Positions 33,710 through 44,188 of a DNA stretch of 64,000 bases are shown piece by piece; position 1 is the stretch's first letter, and every line of letters starts with the position of its first letter. This DNA is from Icerya purchasi. Its lineage: Eukaryota > Arthropoda > Insecta > Hemiptera > Monophlebidae. A program made the position numbers and the translations under genes. The stretch is from positions 516,542,815 to 516,606,814 of the forward strand of contig CM077115.1 in the NCBI GenBank assembly GCA_039619475.1. The letters are read 5' to 3'. Under the pieces are notes generated by a model. The model searched no databases and was not told where the DNA came from. It was given only the letters and a program-made list of their open reading frames with translations.

Positions 33710-33735
<26 letters not shown>
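33440..33735 (+). other. Unidentified segment ending in a 27-base A-run; possible retroposed copy
   Basis: Two overlapping frames (33,440-33,781 and 33,510-33,710) run through a composition-balanced stretch that ends directly in an uninterrupted A-run at 33,709-33,735. A poly-A end straight after a frame is what a retroposed transcript leaves, but I do not recognise either translation, see no target duplication, and the frame that crosses the A-run is not informative. It could also be another LINE or SINE tail. Confidence 0.3.
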
Positions 33736-33740
<5 letters not shown>

Positions 33741-33941
33741 TACAAAAATGTTCATCAAAGCATCAAAAAATAAACAAGTAAAAAGAAAATTCGGTCACCA
33801 CACTTAATGTAATCTCGGCTGCTTTCTTTGTCTTTTTTTTTTTTTTTTTTTTTATAGATACAACACCCTATTATACCGTAGTTAACTGCTGTGACTATTA
33901 CAGTATACGAGGATGCACGGTTTGTGCTTATGGAGATAAAT

Positions 33942-34272
33942 GCTTATTCCACAAATTCTGATAAACTGTGTCACTGATGAAATTGCACGGGGAGAATTTT
34001 CGAGTATGTTAGTGACTGTGTTTTGTTACTTATAAAAGGGACACAGTATGTGGGGAGTTGAAGGGGCAATTCATTGAGGGGTGGGGCTCTCTGAAAAATA
34101 AAATTATACGACAAGATTGTGTGACCCCTGTGCGTAAGCGGCTAAAGGCACAGAAATTTCTGTACGGGAAATGCTTTTTTTCTGATCACCATGTTCAATT
34201 GAGGGTTTGATTAGCCTTAAGAAAGTCTGTGATGAGGGGGTCGATAGGCTTTCCACGAGAACGTGAGATTAT
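33942..34272. repeat. Diverged copy of the segment at 27,588-27,943
   Basis: Shares AATTCTGATAAACTG, CAGTATGTGGGGAGTTGAAG, GGCAATTCATTG and TTTGATTAGCCTTAAGAAAG, with a deletion relative to the other copy (about 60 bp). It ends at GAGAACGTGA, precisely where the other copy meets foldback copy C. Probably part of the same LINE whose RNase H lies at 27.4 kb. Confidence 0.7.
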
Positions 34273-35054
34273 TAAAAATGGCATTTGATTTAAGGTGGAG
34301 GAGGTCTGTCATTAGGCAAGGGGCAGTATAATGCTGCTCGGACAGATGTTGCATTAAGAGAAAGTTCCTTTACGTTTATTTAATAAGAAACCTTAAAAAA
34401 TAACTCGCGGAAAAGAAAAAAGGCAATAAAGAACATTAAGAAGGCCGAATGACAAAAATATTGTAGCAATGTCAGGTCGAATCTGAACATAAAGGAGATG
34501 TGACGTAGAACTAAATGGATTAAAAACCGCGCAGGGGCACTACACTAAATATAATGCAAACTATGATTGGGTTCAAGAATTAATTTGGAAGGCCAACAAA
34601 CACCCTCCATTTCATAATCGGCCGCCCTGATAATGATAATGATAATAATGATAATCAAAGAATCAAAGAATATATTTTTTAAAGATAATTACATATGTTA
34701 AAATAACAAATTGAAGCTTAAATTTTAAGCCCACTTATGCGCTATGAAAGCACGAGCAGCGGAGATGTAATCAGACATGAGCCAATCTGTGTTTATAAAC
34801 ATCAAACAATTAATTCATAGAATTTCAATACACTGGATTGGCCCGCGTTTACAATTTTTTGTTTTATTGAGTTCAGGCAAATTTAAGTACACTCATATCC
34901 CAAGCCCCAGAGACCAATATGAGAACTTCAATCATAATTTTACTTATAAACTAAGGCTAAGGTTAAGTAGTAGTATAGAAAGTAGCTAATTAAAATTTAG
35001 TGGAACTGTAATTGATTAATAAACATTATTTTTAACTTATGTTTACAATTGCAG
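34273..35054. other. No gene seen; possible minus-strand retroelement tail
   Basis: 34,627-34,660 is a (GATAAT)n-like repeat followed by ATCAAAGAATCAAAGAATAT, which on the minus strand would form a simple-repeat 3' tail of a retroelement. The 70-codon frame at 34,777-34,989 is unrecognised. Confidence 0.35.
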
Positions 35055-35066
35055 TAGACGCTCGGT

Positions 35067-36187
35067 CAGTGTCGGATCTAGGATTTTTTTTGGGGGGGGG
35101 GCGACCAAAACTTGAAAATTTTCCCCGGGGGCACAAAATTGTGTGCTAAAAAAAAAAAACTATACATAACAAAACCAAAATACGTATATATATTTGAAAG
35201 GTAATATGTAGGTAAATACGAGTTCTTAATACAATATCATGCGAGATTGTTTGTTTTTGATAGCAAACTCTTCGACTAGTTCGTCTAAATCGAGCGATTT
35301 TACAATATCTTTTTCAATATAAAGTGTAGCTAAATTATGTAATCGTTCGTCTGACATGGAGTTTCTCAGGTAATTTTTAATAAAACGCATGCAAGAAAAT
35401 GTCCGTTCACATGGAGCGCTGGAAACTGGTATAGTAATACTAATTACACGCAATTTATACGTTTCTACATAACAATTTTTGTAAATTTCTAGAAAATCAA
35501 GGAACATCTCATAGCAGATTTAACTTTTGCTTTTTTTTTTCATTTTCGTGAATTTTCAATGTTTTTGGTAGCAATTTTAATTCTGCTTGTAGAGTTTCAA
35601 CGTCGACATCATAGTGATCACTAAGGGTTCCAATAAGGAATATTTTAAAAAAGTATCACTTGTTGGACTGAAACATTCGATGGCTTTTAAAATAGGATTA
35701 TTATCGGAAAGTCGAGAGTTTAGTTCAGAAATGGCCAAATCTAAAATAGGATACAAAATTTTAATTTTACAGTTACTTTCGTCTTGAAAAACATCATCGT
35801 CCGATTCAGTTGCAGAACTTGAAACTATAAAATTTCCATATTTTTTAGGAATTTTACGACTTCGCACATTTGAATGCAGTTTTTATAAAAATTTTTTAAA
35901 AAAACTCACCATTAATTCGGTAATCGGTTAAGCTTAAAACAGTAACGATTCAATTAGGCAAAGAACACGGCTGATTTCAGCGTTGGTGGATTGCATCTAT
36001 TCACTCACCATTCTAAAGTCGAATAAAACGACGGACGTAATATTTTTCGTGTGATGTTTGTAGAAGAGGAAAATTTTACGAATTTCTTCTCGTGTAAATC
36101 TTCAATTTTTAGGGGGGCCCATGGAGGGGCCTAGAAAAAGTGCGGAGGGGCCAGGCCCACCCGCGCCACCCCTTAGATCCGGCACTG
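35067..36187. mobile_element. hAT element (1121 bp) nested in the MITE, perfect 8-bp target duplication
   Basis: CGCTCGGT occurs directly before (35,059-35,066) and after (36,188-36,195) the element, the 8-bp duplication expected of hAT. The ends are CAGTGTCGGATCTAGG and, reverse-complemented, CAGTGCCGGATCTAAG. The interior carries a minus-strand transposase remnant limited to its C-terminal part, so this is an internally deleted copy that would depend on another element for movement. Confidence 0.93.
35226..35867 (-). pseudogene. hAT transposase, C-terminal part including dimerisation domain
   Basis: 35,867-35,577 carries an ILYPILDLAISELNSRLSDN-type segment; after a frame change in a short poly-T tract (about 35,530) 35,507-35,226 gives VISITIPVSSAPCERTFSCM, RFIKNYLRNSMSDERLHNLA and TLYIEKDI. 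The A-x-C-E-R-x-F-S...L-R-x-x-M-S-x-E-R-L series is the hAT C-terminal dimerisation domain, in the form found in ZMYM1-like families. The zinc finger and most of the catalytic core are missing from the 1.1-kb element. Confidence 0.88.
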
Positions 36188-36703
36188 CGCTCGGTTATCC
36201 GACACAATTGGGGAATTGAATGTGTCGGATAACTGAAAAAGTCGAATAATACGGAGTTTTTTTCAATTTTGTTTTTGGTTTTTTAATTTTATTACATATT
36301 TATAAAGAGAACAATTACAGTTCAGAAAAAAATTTCAGCATAAAAATTATTTTTTTAACAAGGTATTCATCGACAATTGTGTTTCGCCTTACTTATTCGT
36401 TGTTGGGCTGCATAATCTCGCCATTTTCGGAAAATTAACGCTGTCAACGCTGCGAAATAGATTTCAGTCGACAGTTTTAAGTGGACCAGAGAAAGTAAAT
36501 GGCTAATCGTGGGAAATTTTTATATCTCTCGGAGTGTGTTGTAGTCGTGTTACATTATCATTGGAATGCATAGTTGATGCAAAAAAAGTCGAGGGAAAAT
36601 CAAAACTATCACATATTAAATGTGTGTTGTGCATGATTATTCGCTTCCCTGAGAGATTTTTTAGTGTCGGATAATACGGACTGTCCGGATAACCGAGTGT
36701 CTA

Positions 36704-37249
36704 TTTGTTATGCGATTATAATAATTATTACACGGACTTAAACTAAATACGCCTAATGATTAAACCTAATTTATAATTTAAAATTGTATGTTGATATTTA
36801 GTTTTAAATTAAACGGTAGTAAAGTTAAATATGAATTTTATTATATATCAGAAATTGTTAACAACAAGAGGAATATTAATTAGAAATATAAATTTAATAT
36901 AATTAGATACTGACACTTTATAGAGTTTTAAAGAAAACATAATATTCAAAAGTATGTAATGTTATTTTATCTACAAATTACAATAACAGTTTAGGATATC
37001 TAATATTCAGATGTAAGTTTTTTTTTTTTTTTTAGTATAAACTAATGGGAAAGTGAAGTGTACAAAGTGAATGCGATAATAATAATAATAATAATAATAA
37101 TGATAATAATTTCAGAAAACTATTCATAAACTAAATAGTAGTTTCGTCGGTCATAATGAGAAACTAGTGTGCGAATTCAGGTGATAAGACTCTTCTCACC
37201 AAAGAGAAAGGGACTATTCATTACAGTTTTATAATTTCTTTGTAGAAAA
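36704..37249. other. No gene seen; AT-rich
   Basis: A poly-T run at about 37,019-37,034 and (ATA)n at about 37,078-37,100, which may be the 3' tail of a minus-strand retroelement. Confidence 0.4.
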
Positions 37250-38258
37250 TTCGTCCTTCTTAAATGGAAAGAACACATCCCCGGTTTATCCGATATCCTC
37301 TTAAACCAAGCAAAAGCTCTGGAAACTATCAGTCCTATAGGCCAATATTCTTAAAAACATTAGAAATTATTATCAAAGAACCGTGCGGTGGATTCTTAAA
37401 AACAGCAGATTCCCTAAGCTATATAATGCGGATTTCGAGAAAGGATCAGGAATTAGGGAGGCGCTAACTAAATTTACCTTAGACTTACAAGCTATGTTAA
37501 TTAGAGATTGGCATACACTTTTTATGTAGCAGAGTTATACGCCATCATCACAATATGGGGCATTATAGATTACATAATAGCTGTAATAGGAAAATATCGA
37601 CGCTGATGATTTGAAAACATTAAAACGATACATTTCGGGAAAATGTTAAAACAAAAATCAGAAAAATTGTACACGGGTCAAAAAAGCCGAAGGAACCATT
37701 GTGGTTTTTAATTGGATTGCAGCTCATATTAGAATTCGCGGAAACAAAATAGCTGATGCTTCGACAAGGTCAGAGAATTATGTAATAAAATTAAACGGGA
37801 CACGTGGCATAAGTATTCATTAAAGCAGTGAGAGTACAGTGGGACCAACCAATAGAAAGGCACAAGAGTCACATGGTTAAATTAACTGGCCGGATATTTC
37901 AGATATAACGTATAGATAACGACTAATGACCGTATGCAGAATTAGATGCACCATCGTACTTCATCTGGCACGTTTACGAGTAATAGATAGTAGCGCGTGT
38001 GAATTTTGTGGTTCGGAAAGGTCGTCGTTGGAGCATACGGTTTGGCAATGCATCCGATTTGAACGTAGATGGAACATTTTATTAGAACTCCGAACGGATC
38101 TAAAAACACCACTAACAACACAGTGTTTCGAATAAAGTAGCATCAGTCGAGTTTATATCATTTCTTAAAAGACAAAAAACATATGATCATATAAATTAGG
38201 AAATAAGAATTAAGCTGGCCAAAAAATGAAAAACCGAGCAAAAAAAAAAAAAAAAAAC
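37250..38258 (+). pseudogene. I/R1-like LINE, internally deleted: RT start, RNase H, CCHC tail, poly-A
   Basis: 37,290-37,480 encodes KPSKSSGNYQSYRPI (the P-x-x-Y-R-P-I opening of LINE reverse transcriptase) and, in another frame, GSGIREALTKFTLDLQ. A short YVAELYAIITIW patch near 37,530 is the start of RNase H, and VFNWIAAHIRIRGNKIADAS near 37,705 its end. CEFCGSERSSLEHTVWQC at about 37,998 gives the C-x2-C...H-x4-C knuckle typical of the C-terminus in this group. A poly-A run ends it at about 38,240-38,258. The YADD core is deleted. RNase H plus the knuckle place it among I/R1-type LINEs. Confidence 0.8.
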
Positions 38259-38370
38259 TAACGAGAAAAAACACCTAAAACATCATAACTCCAGTAGTTT
38301 TTGTATATAATGTGTGTCTTCTGTCTAAACTTTCACATTTTACACAAGCACGGGCGCATTCAGAAGGACA

Positions 38371-39034
38371 TTTGGAGGAGGGGGATTATATAATTACGTA
38401 AAATCTTCTACGGTATGCAGTAGATTTTCGAAATACTTGTTTCGTAAAGAAAAAATTAAATAACGACCTTTATAGAAATGTTTTAAAAATGTGTTTTAAA
38501 AATTTATAATTATTACAAATTTTCGAATTTAACTTTTGTCTTATATTTAGGGGGTGTTTGAAATAAAACGAAATTATAAACTTATATCTTAAATATGGTA
38601 GTCTAATAGTAAGAAAGATAGTTATATTTCTTATTAGACACCTTACTTCTTTTTATTTTTGTTAGTAATCCGATTCGAATTCTCTTTGTTCGTGAGCAAG
38701 TTTAAATATATACATGTATATCTCACTGAACTACTCTATTTTTAATTGAAAATAAAAAATAAAAATTAAAAATAAATCAAAAAGACAAAAGAAAAGATCG
38801 ATGATAATTACATTTAAAATAGAATAAAAACGTATAATAATAACATTAATAGTTTCACTAGAAAACAATGTATTAAATATTAATTATTAAAATCCGTAGG
38901 TGTGTAACATTTATATACAAATCGTTTATAGTATAAATTAAAAGTTTCTCTGTTATAACAAATTTCTTCATAGAAGCATTAGTTCTTTGTTGGGAGATGT
39001 CCTCTATCCCCTTTCTCGTGGATCTGCCAAATTA
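38371..39034. repeat. Unclassified dispersed repeat, copy 1 (uninterrupted)
   Basis: Matches 41,052-42,584 over its length once foldback copy B is removed: shared TTATATAATTACGTAA, GGCAGTAGATTT/GCAGTAGATTTT, TTTTAAAAATGTGTTTTAAA, ATTAGACAC, GAAAACA...ATTAAATATTA and GTATAAATTAA. By eye the two agree at roughly three quarters of positions. The right end (CTTTCTCGTGGATCTGCC / CTGCGTGGATTCGCGCC) is reminiscent of hAT ends, but no inverted repeat or target duplication could be fixed. Confidence 0.65.
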
Positions 39035-40020
39035 CAACTACTCAAACCATACTTCAGTTACTCTATATAGAGGTACATCATATGTGGCTGCATTATAATT
39101 GTAATACATATGTAAAAACATTTCCTCTGGAGGTTTTTCGGCCAAACTCGTCAATGTTTTAAATTTTCAAAGTATTTTCCGGCCGCTACTTTCGATCATC
39201 ATTCTTCTTCTCCGTACTCCAGCAATTAGTCTGATTGACTGGACACAGTGATATCAGACGAAGTCGTCGACGAATTTGCAGCCTACAACGGACCCCTCCT
39301 ATTAATTCCGTCTCACAATACTCTTTTCCAAAACTAAATTCCGCCACACCTTTTCAACTTTGCTTCTCTTTTTCCACCTTAGTTCTATAGAGCCCGGCTT
39401 GCATCGATTTATAATCACTAACTGCGTTCCTCCTACAGTGCTTTTTCCTTGATGACATCTCCTGAGATTTTGTGCGATGCAGATATTTTTCGACTGTTCG
39501 TGTTAGCGAACGTGATTTATTTTATCCTTAAAACCCGGTCTTTCTAGACGACAACGCCCCTCTATATTCAATCCTCTCGGTCGTTCTAGAAATTTGAGGA
39601 ATATCCAATAAAAATCTGATTTATCCGTATGATGTGGCTAGTGCTTTGTATTAGCAAAAGCAATGAAAAAAAAACAAAAAAAACAAAACAAACAAACAAA
39701 GAAACGTCAAGTCACCATCGCAGTTGTGGTGAAATTTAACAGAAAATTCGAAAATGTAATCGGATACGGAAGAAGCGGTTTCTTTCAAAGTTGCATATTT
39801 CTCAGTCCGGGGGTTCGATCATTAAAAAATACAAAAAAGAAAAAAAAAACAAAACAAACAAGGAACGTTCTAAGGCGCATCTGCCGAAATTTCGAAGTAG
39901 TGATAATGCTATAGCAACAAAACCGAAATTGCGATGGAATTAAAATGATCGTTACTGTTGCTATTACATTACTAGCAGGGGAGGGGTTATTTAGAGTCAC
40001 TTGGAAGGCTGATCGGAATG
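39035..40020. other. No gene seen; A-rich frames only
   Basis: Contains oligo-A/C stretches near 39,664-39,710 and 39,829-39,860. Part of a 167-codon minus-strand frame (40,288-39,785) crosses here; it looks like chance (see rejected list). Confidence 0.4.
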
Positions 40021-40620
40021 GCGTTGAGACGCGGTCAAACGCATTAACTGCGGGACGGCGTGAGAATTTTGCGGGCAAAAGGGTACACTGCGGGCAAAAT
40101 AATAGCTGGTACCTGCAATGGTAGCATGGCGGAATGAAGCTCTCCCCGAGCAGGTCGTTTGTTGATTCAATTGCAACTTTAGCGCCTCGGACGAACGGTA
40201 CCGCGCACTCCGGTCCGAGGCTAGCTAGGCTGACAACGGTGTAGCGAATTGCGGTGACGAGGTGTTTTTTCGATTTTTTTTTTTTCAAGTTTTTTCCATC
40301 ACGAATACGCCGTTACCTGAGCGCGCCACCGATATTTTAATACGGCTACAACGGTACACTGCGTGCAGTGCAGATTATAGCGGTACCTGGCACCGCTTCC
40401 CGTCCCCGACCCAGCCTTCTCGGAAAATATCTGCATCCGACGCTCGTTCCACCGACAACGTCACCCACAACGCGCACACACCCAAGTCGTAGCCGCTCTA
40501 AGGTTCAACATGCCGCACCGTGTAATTCCGCGATACACTCGCTTCGCTATCCGACCGCTCATTCATTCTTATTATTATTATTCCCTTATTAACTTCCTTT
40601 CTTACCTTCTCGCTTTACGT
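40021..40620. promoter_or_regulatory. CpG-rich stretch, possible promoter-like region
   Basis: This is the most GC- and CpG-rich stretch of the window, with many CG dinucleotides (for example GAGCGCGCCACCG at 40,319). It contains two related phrases about 270 bp apart: GGTACACTGCGGGCAAAAT...AGCTGGTACCTG (40,082) and GGTACACTGCGTGCAGTGC...AGCGGTACCTGG (40,353). No exon, splice pattern or core promoter motif was established, so a regulatory role is only a suggestion. Confidence 0.25.
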
Positions 40621-40805
40621 CTTTTCCGATTTTAACGTGATTATTATTTTTATCCGCCTTCTGAACGCTGAAGACGCTTTCTTTTTTCTTCTCGCACTCC
40701 GGCTGAGGCCAGATAATTCCGCACTGGCCACTGAAAGTTCACAGCATTTTCTATATTAAATGTCATTTCAAACTTCTAAAAAAATGATATATGTATATGC
40801 ATTTG

Positions 40806-40808
<3 letters not shown>

Positions 40809-40847
<39 letters not shown>

Positions 40848-40855
40848 TACATACA

Positions 40856-40913
<58 letters not shown>
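40809..40913. repeat. Compound microsatellite (CA)n-(CATA)n-(TA)n
   Basis: A run of CA/AC, then CATA units, then TA, about 105 bp, followed by a shorter CATA/TA patch at 40,992-41,028. Confidence 0.95.
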
Positions 40914-40921
<8 letters not shown>

Positions 40922-41051
40922 AAGTAAAGTAAATTCCATACGCTTGATAGGGCGTCGGGATTGTGAAGTTAAGGTTCATAATGTACACTTATATATACAT
41001 ACATACATATATATATATACATATGTATAGACCAATAGACCAGGTGCGGAT

Positions 41052-42584
41052 AGGGAAATTATATAATTACGTAATATCTTATACGGTAGGCAGTAGATTT
41101 GAGAAATACCTTGTTTCATAAAGAAAATCAAATGAAGACCAACTTTTTAGAAATTTAAAAATGTGTTTTAAAAATACATAATTATTAGAATTTTTAATTT
41201 AAATTTTGTTTTATTTTTAGCGATGAAAAATAACAAAAAATTATATAATTGTAGCTATAAAATGGTAGTTTAGAATTTGAATAGTAAATTGCTAGAAAGA
41301 GAATAGAACGATAGTATTTTTAACCGACTTCAAAAAAGGAGGAGGTATTCAATTCGACTGTATTTTTTTTCTTTTTTTTTATGTGTGTTACCACAGAACT
41401 TTCTTCTAGGTGAACCGATTTCGATGATTCTTCTTTTATTTAAATAGTGGTGCTTCGCATGTGGTCCCATTTAAATTTGATCAAGATCTGACCGGTAGTT
41501 TTTGAGTTATCCTTAATAGTAATGCGGGAGATTGAAGCTTTTTGGATGCTTTTCATTCATGATTGTTTTCACTGCCGTCAGGTTAGATTTATTTACTTAA
41601 TAAAATACTATAAATTTGCCAAATTACCATGGAAATGTAGCTTTTCATGTTTTCACATCGTGGAAATATCTGTTCTTATTAAAATGTTTTAATTTAATTG
41701 AATAAAAATGAAACTAAAAAGTTAGATTAAAAATGCTTTTTTACAAAAAATAAATACCGATACTTGAAGGTTTATTATCAAAAATTTAATAAAAATGCAC
41801 TAAAAAGTAAAAAAATAATTACTCCCGATAAAATATATATACATATATATCAATATCAAAGTGATCTTAAATGTGATATTACGATAATTCTTATACAACA
41901 TTAATTTTTTGGAGTTGGCATCAAATTCATATTAAAAGAATAATTAAAAACTACATTAAATATAGTCATTAAATTGTTCCTAGATATAGTAATATTTAAT
42001 ATAAATCCTACTCTAATTAAGTTATTAATGTTGTATAAGAATTATCGTAATATCACCACTTAAGTGTTATATCACTTTGATATATATGTATATATTTTCT
42101 CATCGGGAGTAATTATTTTTTACTTTTTAGTGCATTTTTATTAAATTTTTATAATAAACCTTCAAGTATCGGTATTTATTTTTTTTGTAGAAAAGCATTT
42201 TATTATTAGACACTTTATTTATTTTTTTATTATTTTTGTGAGTAATCTGGATCGGATTTTTTTTTTTTTTTTGGCCGTGAGTAAGGTTAATTTTATACAT
42301 GTATTTCTCGCTAAACTATTTTTAATTAAAATTGCAAAATTAAAAATAAACAAAAAAAGGACAAAAGAACGACAGTTATAAAAAAGGTAACGCTAATAGT
42401 TTTACTAGAAAACAGTATTTTAAATATTAGCTATAATTAAATATGCATAGAGGTGTTTACCATTTATTTGCAAAATTTTTATAGTATAAATTAAGTATCT
42501 CTGTTGTAATAAATTTTTTCATCGAGGTTTTTGGTGTTCTGAGGAAATGTAGCCTAAACCCCTGCGTGGATTCGCGCCACTTAC
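41052..42584. repeat. Unclassified dispersed repeat, copy 2 (split by foldback copy B)
   Basis: 41,052-41,322 and 42,202-42,584 together match copy 1 at 38,371-39,034. The break falls at copy 1's TTATATTTCTTATTAGACAC (about 38,621), which therefore shows the unoccupied target. Confidence 0.65.
41323..42201. mobile_element. Foldback family, copy B (879 bp)
   Basis: Starts ACCGACTTCAAAAAAGGAGG and ends GTAGAAAAGCATTTT. Close full-length match to copy A, with small length differences in T-runs and a slightly longer TA tract near 41,831. The flanks are ATTTTTA (41,316-41,322) and ATTATTA (42,202-42,208), an imperfect 7-bp duplication. It is inserted in the unclassified repeat copy 2. No frame. 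Confidence 0.82.
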
Positions 42585-43099
42585 ATAGACAGACGAATAA
42601 AGAATGAAATCTTGTTATATCGCGCGGTGAGGATAAGTGGCGATAGATGAAAACGGAGTTAGTCGATGGTGTGATTCCGTTAATAGAAAAAGAATAAACG
42701 CTTTTGTGCGGAAGCTTTCGTCATATGCGTGTGCGGTCATCGGAGAAAACCCGAGTAGTAGACGATAGACCGGGTTGGAAAGTCCGATAAGTTGAGCGCG
42801 GCTTTATCAGCCGTGCAAAATCGATATATGTAGAAATGAAGGCGCGCGCCCAGCTGTTTACGAAATAATTGAAATATTTCATGAAAAACGGCAATTGAGT
42901 CGATGTTTTTTTCGACTGGTCGTTGGACTCATCGAGCCGGATAATTCTAGTTTGCGACAGGAAATAAGTAAATTATTTTCTATTCGTTGTAATCGTTTTA
43001 CATTTCAACTAGAGATGTACATATTAGATTGGGAATTCTTCTTTATGTTGTCAAATTTCGATTTGTACTAAAAGTAATTTTCTTTTTTTAATGGAAATT
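42585..43099. other. No gene seen; moderately GC-rich unique sequence
   Basis: 42,600-42,900 is richer in CG than its surroundings (for example GAAGGCGCGCGCCCAGC at 42,839) but has no recognisable frame or repeat. Confidence 0.4.
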
Positions 43100-44188
43100 C
43101 CTAATTTCCTAATAAGTTCAGTTAATTTCTCGATTTTCATTTATAAGTTAAACAGAAATTTAATAAATAATAACGTTGAAGAAGCGGGTAAAAAATTACT
43201 AATTGTGGTAAATATAAAAAAAACCAAAAGTCTTTCATATATAATATCCAGCAGATATAGAGCACACAGACCCTATAATATTATAATGCATAGTAATAGT
43301 TGCTTACTCAACTGTTTGACTTCTAGCTTGAATTGTGGTTGTACTCCGCTGAAAACGACGGATGAGGTTAAAAATACCTCGGATTAACTTTTGACAGAAT
43401 CTTAGGCATATTACAAATTTATCGAATAAAGTTAGCCAAACGATACCAGCATTATCCTATATAGATATTTAATGCTCAATCAATACGATATGATGGTCTT
43501 CCTCGTGTATACTTTAACGCTATAGTCTTGTCACGAATCTTATATGGAATATCAATTTAGGAGGGAAAGCGAACAGTACGATAATCAAAAGGATTAGTAA
43601 TCAACAAAAGAGGTACCTAGAGATAATAATATCCCCCCGAAAGGAAAAAAAAAATCATCAGGTTAGTAGTAACATTAACTGGTGAAGAGGGAAAAAAGAA
43701 AAAGATGTGTTATATTATTATCACCGACTGCTTCAGTATAAGACTAATAATATTCCGTTATCTTCGATGAAAAGAGGTAGGAATAACTAGCAATCATACG
43801 GGGAAGTGCACTATACCCGACCAAAAGGTATAAATAGCAAGATGGACAACACTGATGAGGCAGTATTAATTAAATTGCTGCTACGAATTCCGGAAGATTT
43901 ACTAAACACGAAGATAAGAATACTACGATAGAAACTAATAATTAAGCAGTGGCTGGTTGATAGCAAAAATGAGTGTGACAGTGTAAGTTAGTTCTTAATT
44001 GTATATAATGCTGAAGAACCGATCATATGTATATAATTAAGACGGATATTCTTCGTCAAGTGTGTATATAGTATATAATGTTAAGTATTAGGAAGCTTTG
44101 TAATTACATTTATGAATAAACGATGATGGTGTCAGGCATCCACAGACGGACCTTCGTGGGACCCGCAACTTATTATGAAAAAAAAAAA
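43100..44188 (+). pseudogene. LINE reverse transcriptase thumb region and 3' end, decayed
   Basis: 43,091-43,387 encodes NNNVEEAGKKLLIVVNIKKT and, after a long insert, TSSLNCGCTPLKTTDEVKN; reading on through a frame change gives YLGLTFDRILGI, then YRIKLAKRYQ and VYFNAIVLSRILYGISI. The K-T-K...V-K-Y-L-G-L-x-x-D...I-L-Y-G-I pattern is the post-catalytic region of a non-LTR reverse transcriptase. It runs on without clear domains to CCTTCGTGGGACCCGC and an A-run at about 44,177. The YADD core and everything upstream are missing. Confidence 0.65.

Larger units (their letters stand above)
35057..36701. mobile_element. pogo/Tigger-like MITE, interrupted by a hAT insertion
   Basis: Left end GACGCTCGGTTATCCGACA (read across the insertion) and right end, reverse complement, GACACTCGGTTATCCGGACA, each flanked by TA (35,055-35,056 and 36,702-36,703). 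Internal copies of the same phrase (GTGTCGGATAACTG at about 36,221; TGTCGGATAATACGGAC at 36,665) lie near the ends. Without the hAT and its duplicated target the element is about 516 bp and has no frame. The CGGTTATCCG ends and TA target fit pogo/Tigger-type elements; that label is from recollection of the family, not from a search. Confidence 0.65.

Noticed and set aside
39785..40288. 167-codon minus-strand frame, the longest in the window, with a CYHC...CPQC pattern
   Set aside because: It begins and ends in oligo-lysine/phenylalanine from A/T runs, resembles no family I know, and lies in CpG-rich sequence where stops are rarer. One Cys4 pattern is not enough.
40791..41030. 79-codon Thr-His-Ile-Tyr repeat protein
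   Set aside because: It is a translation of the CA/CATA/TA microsatellite.
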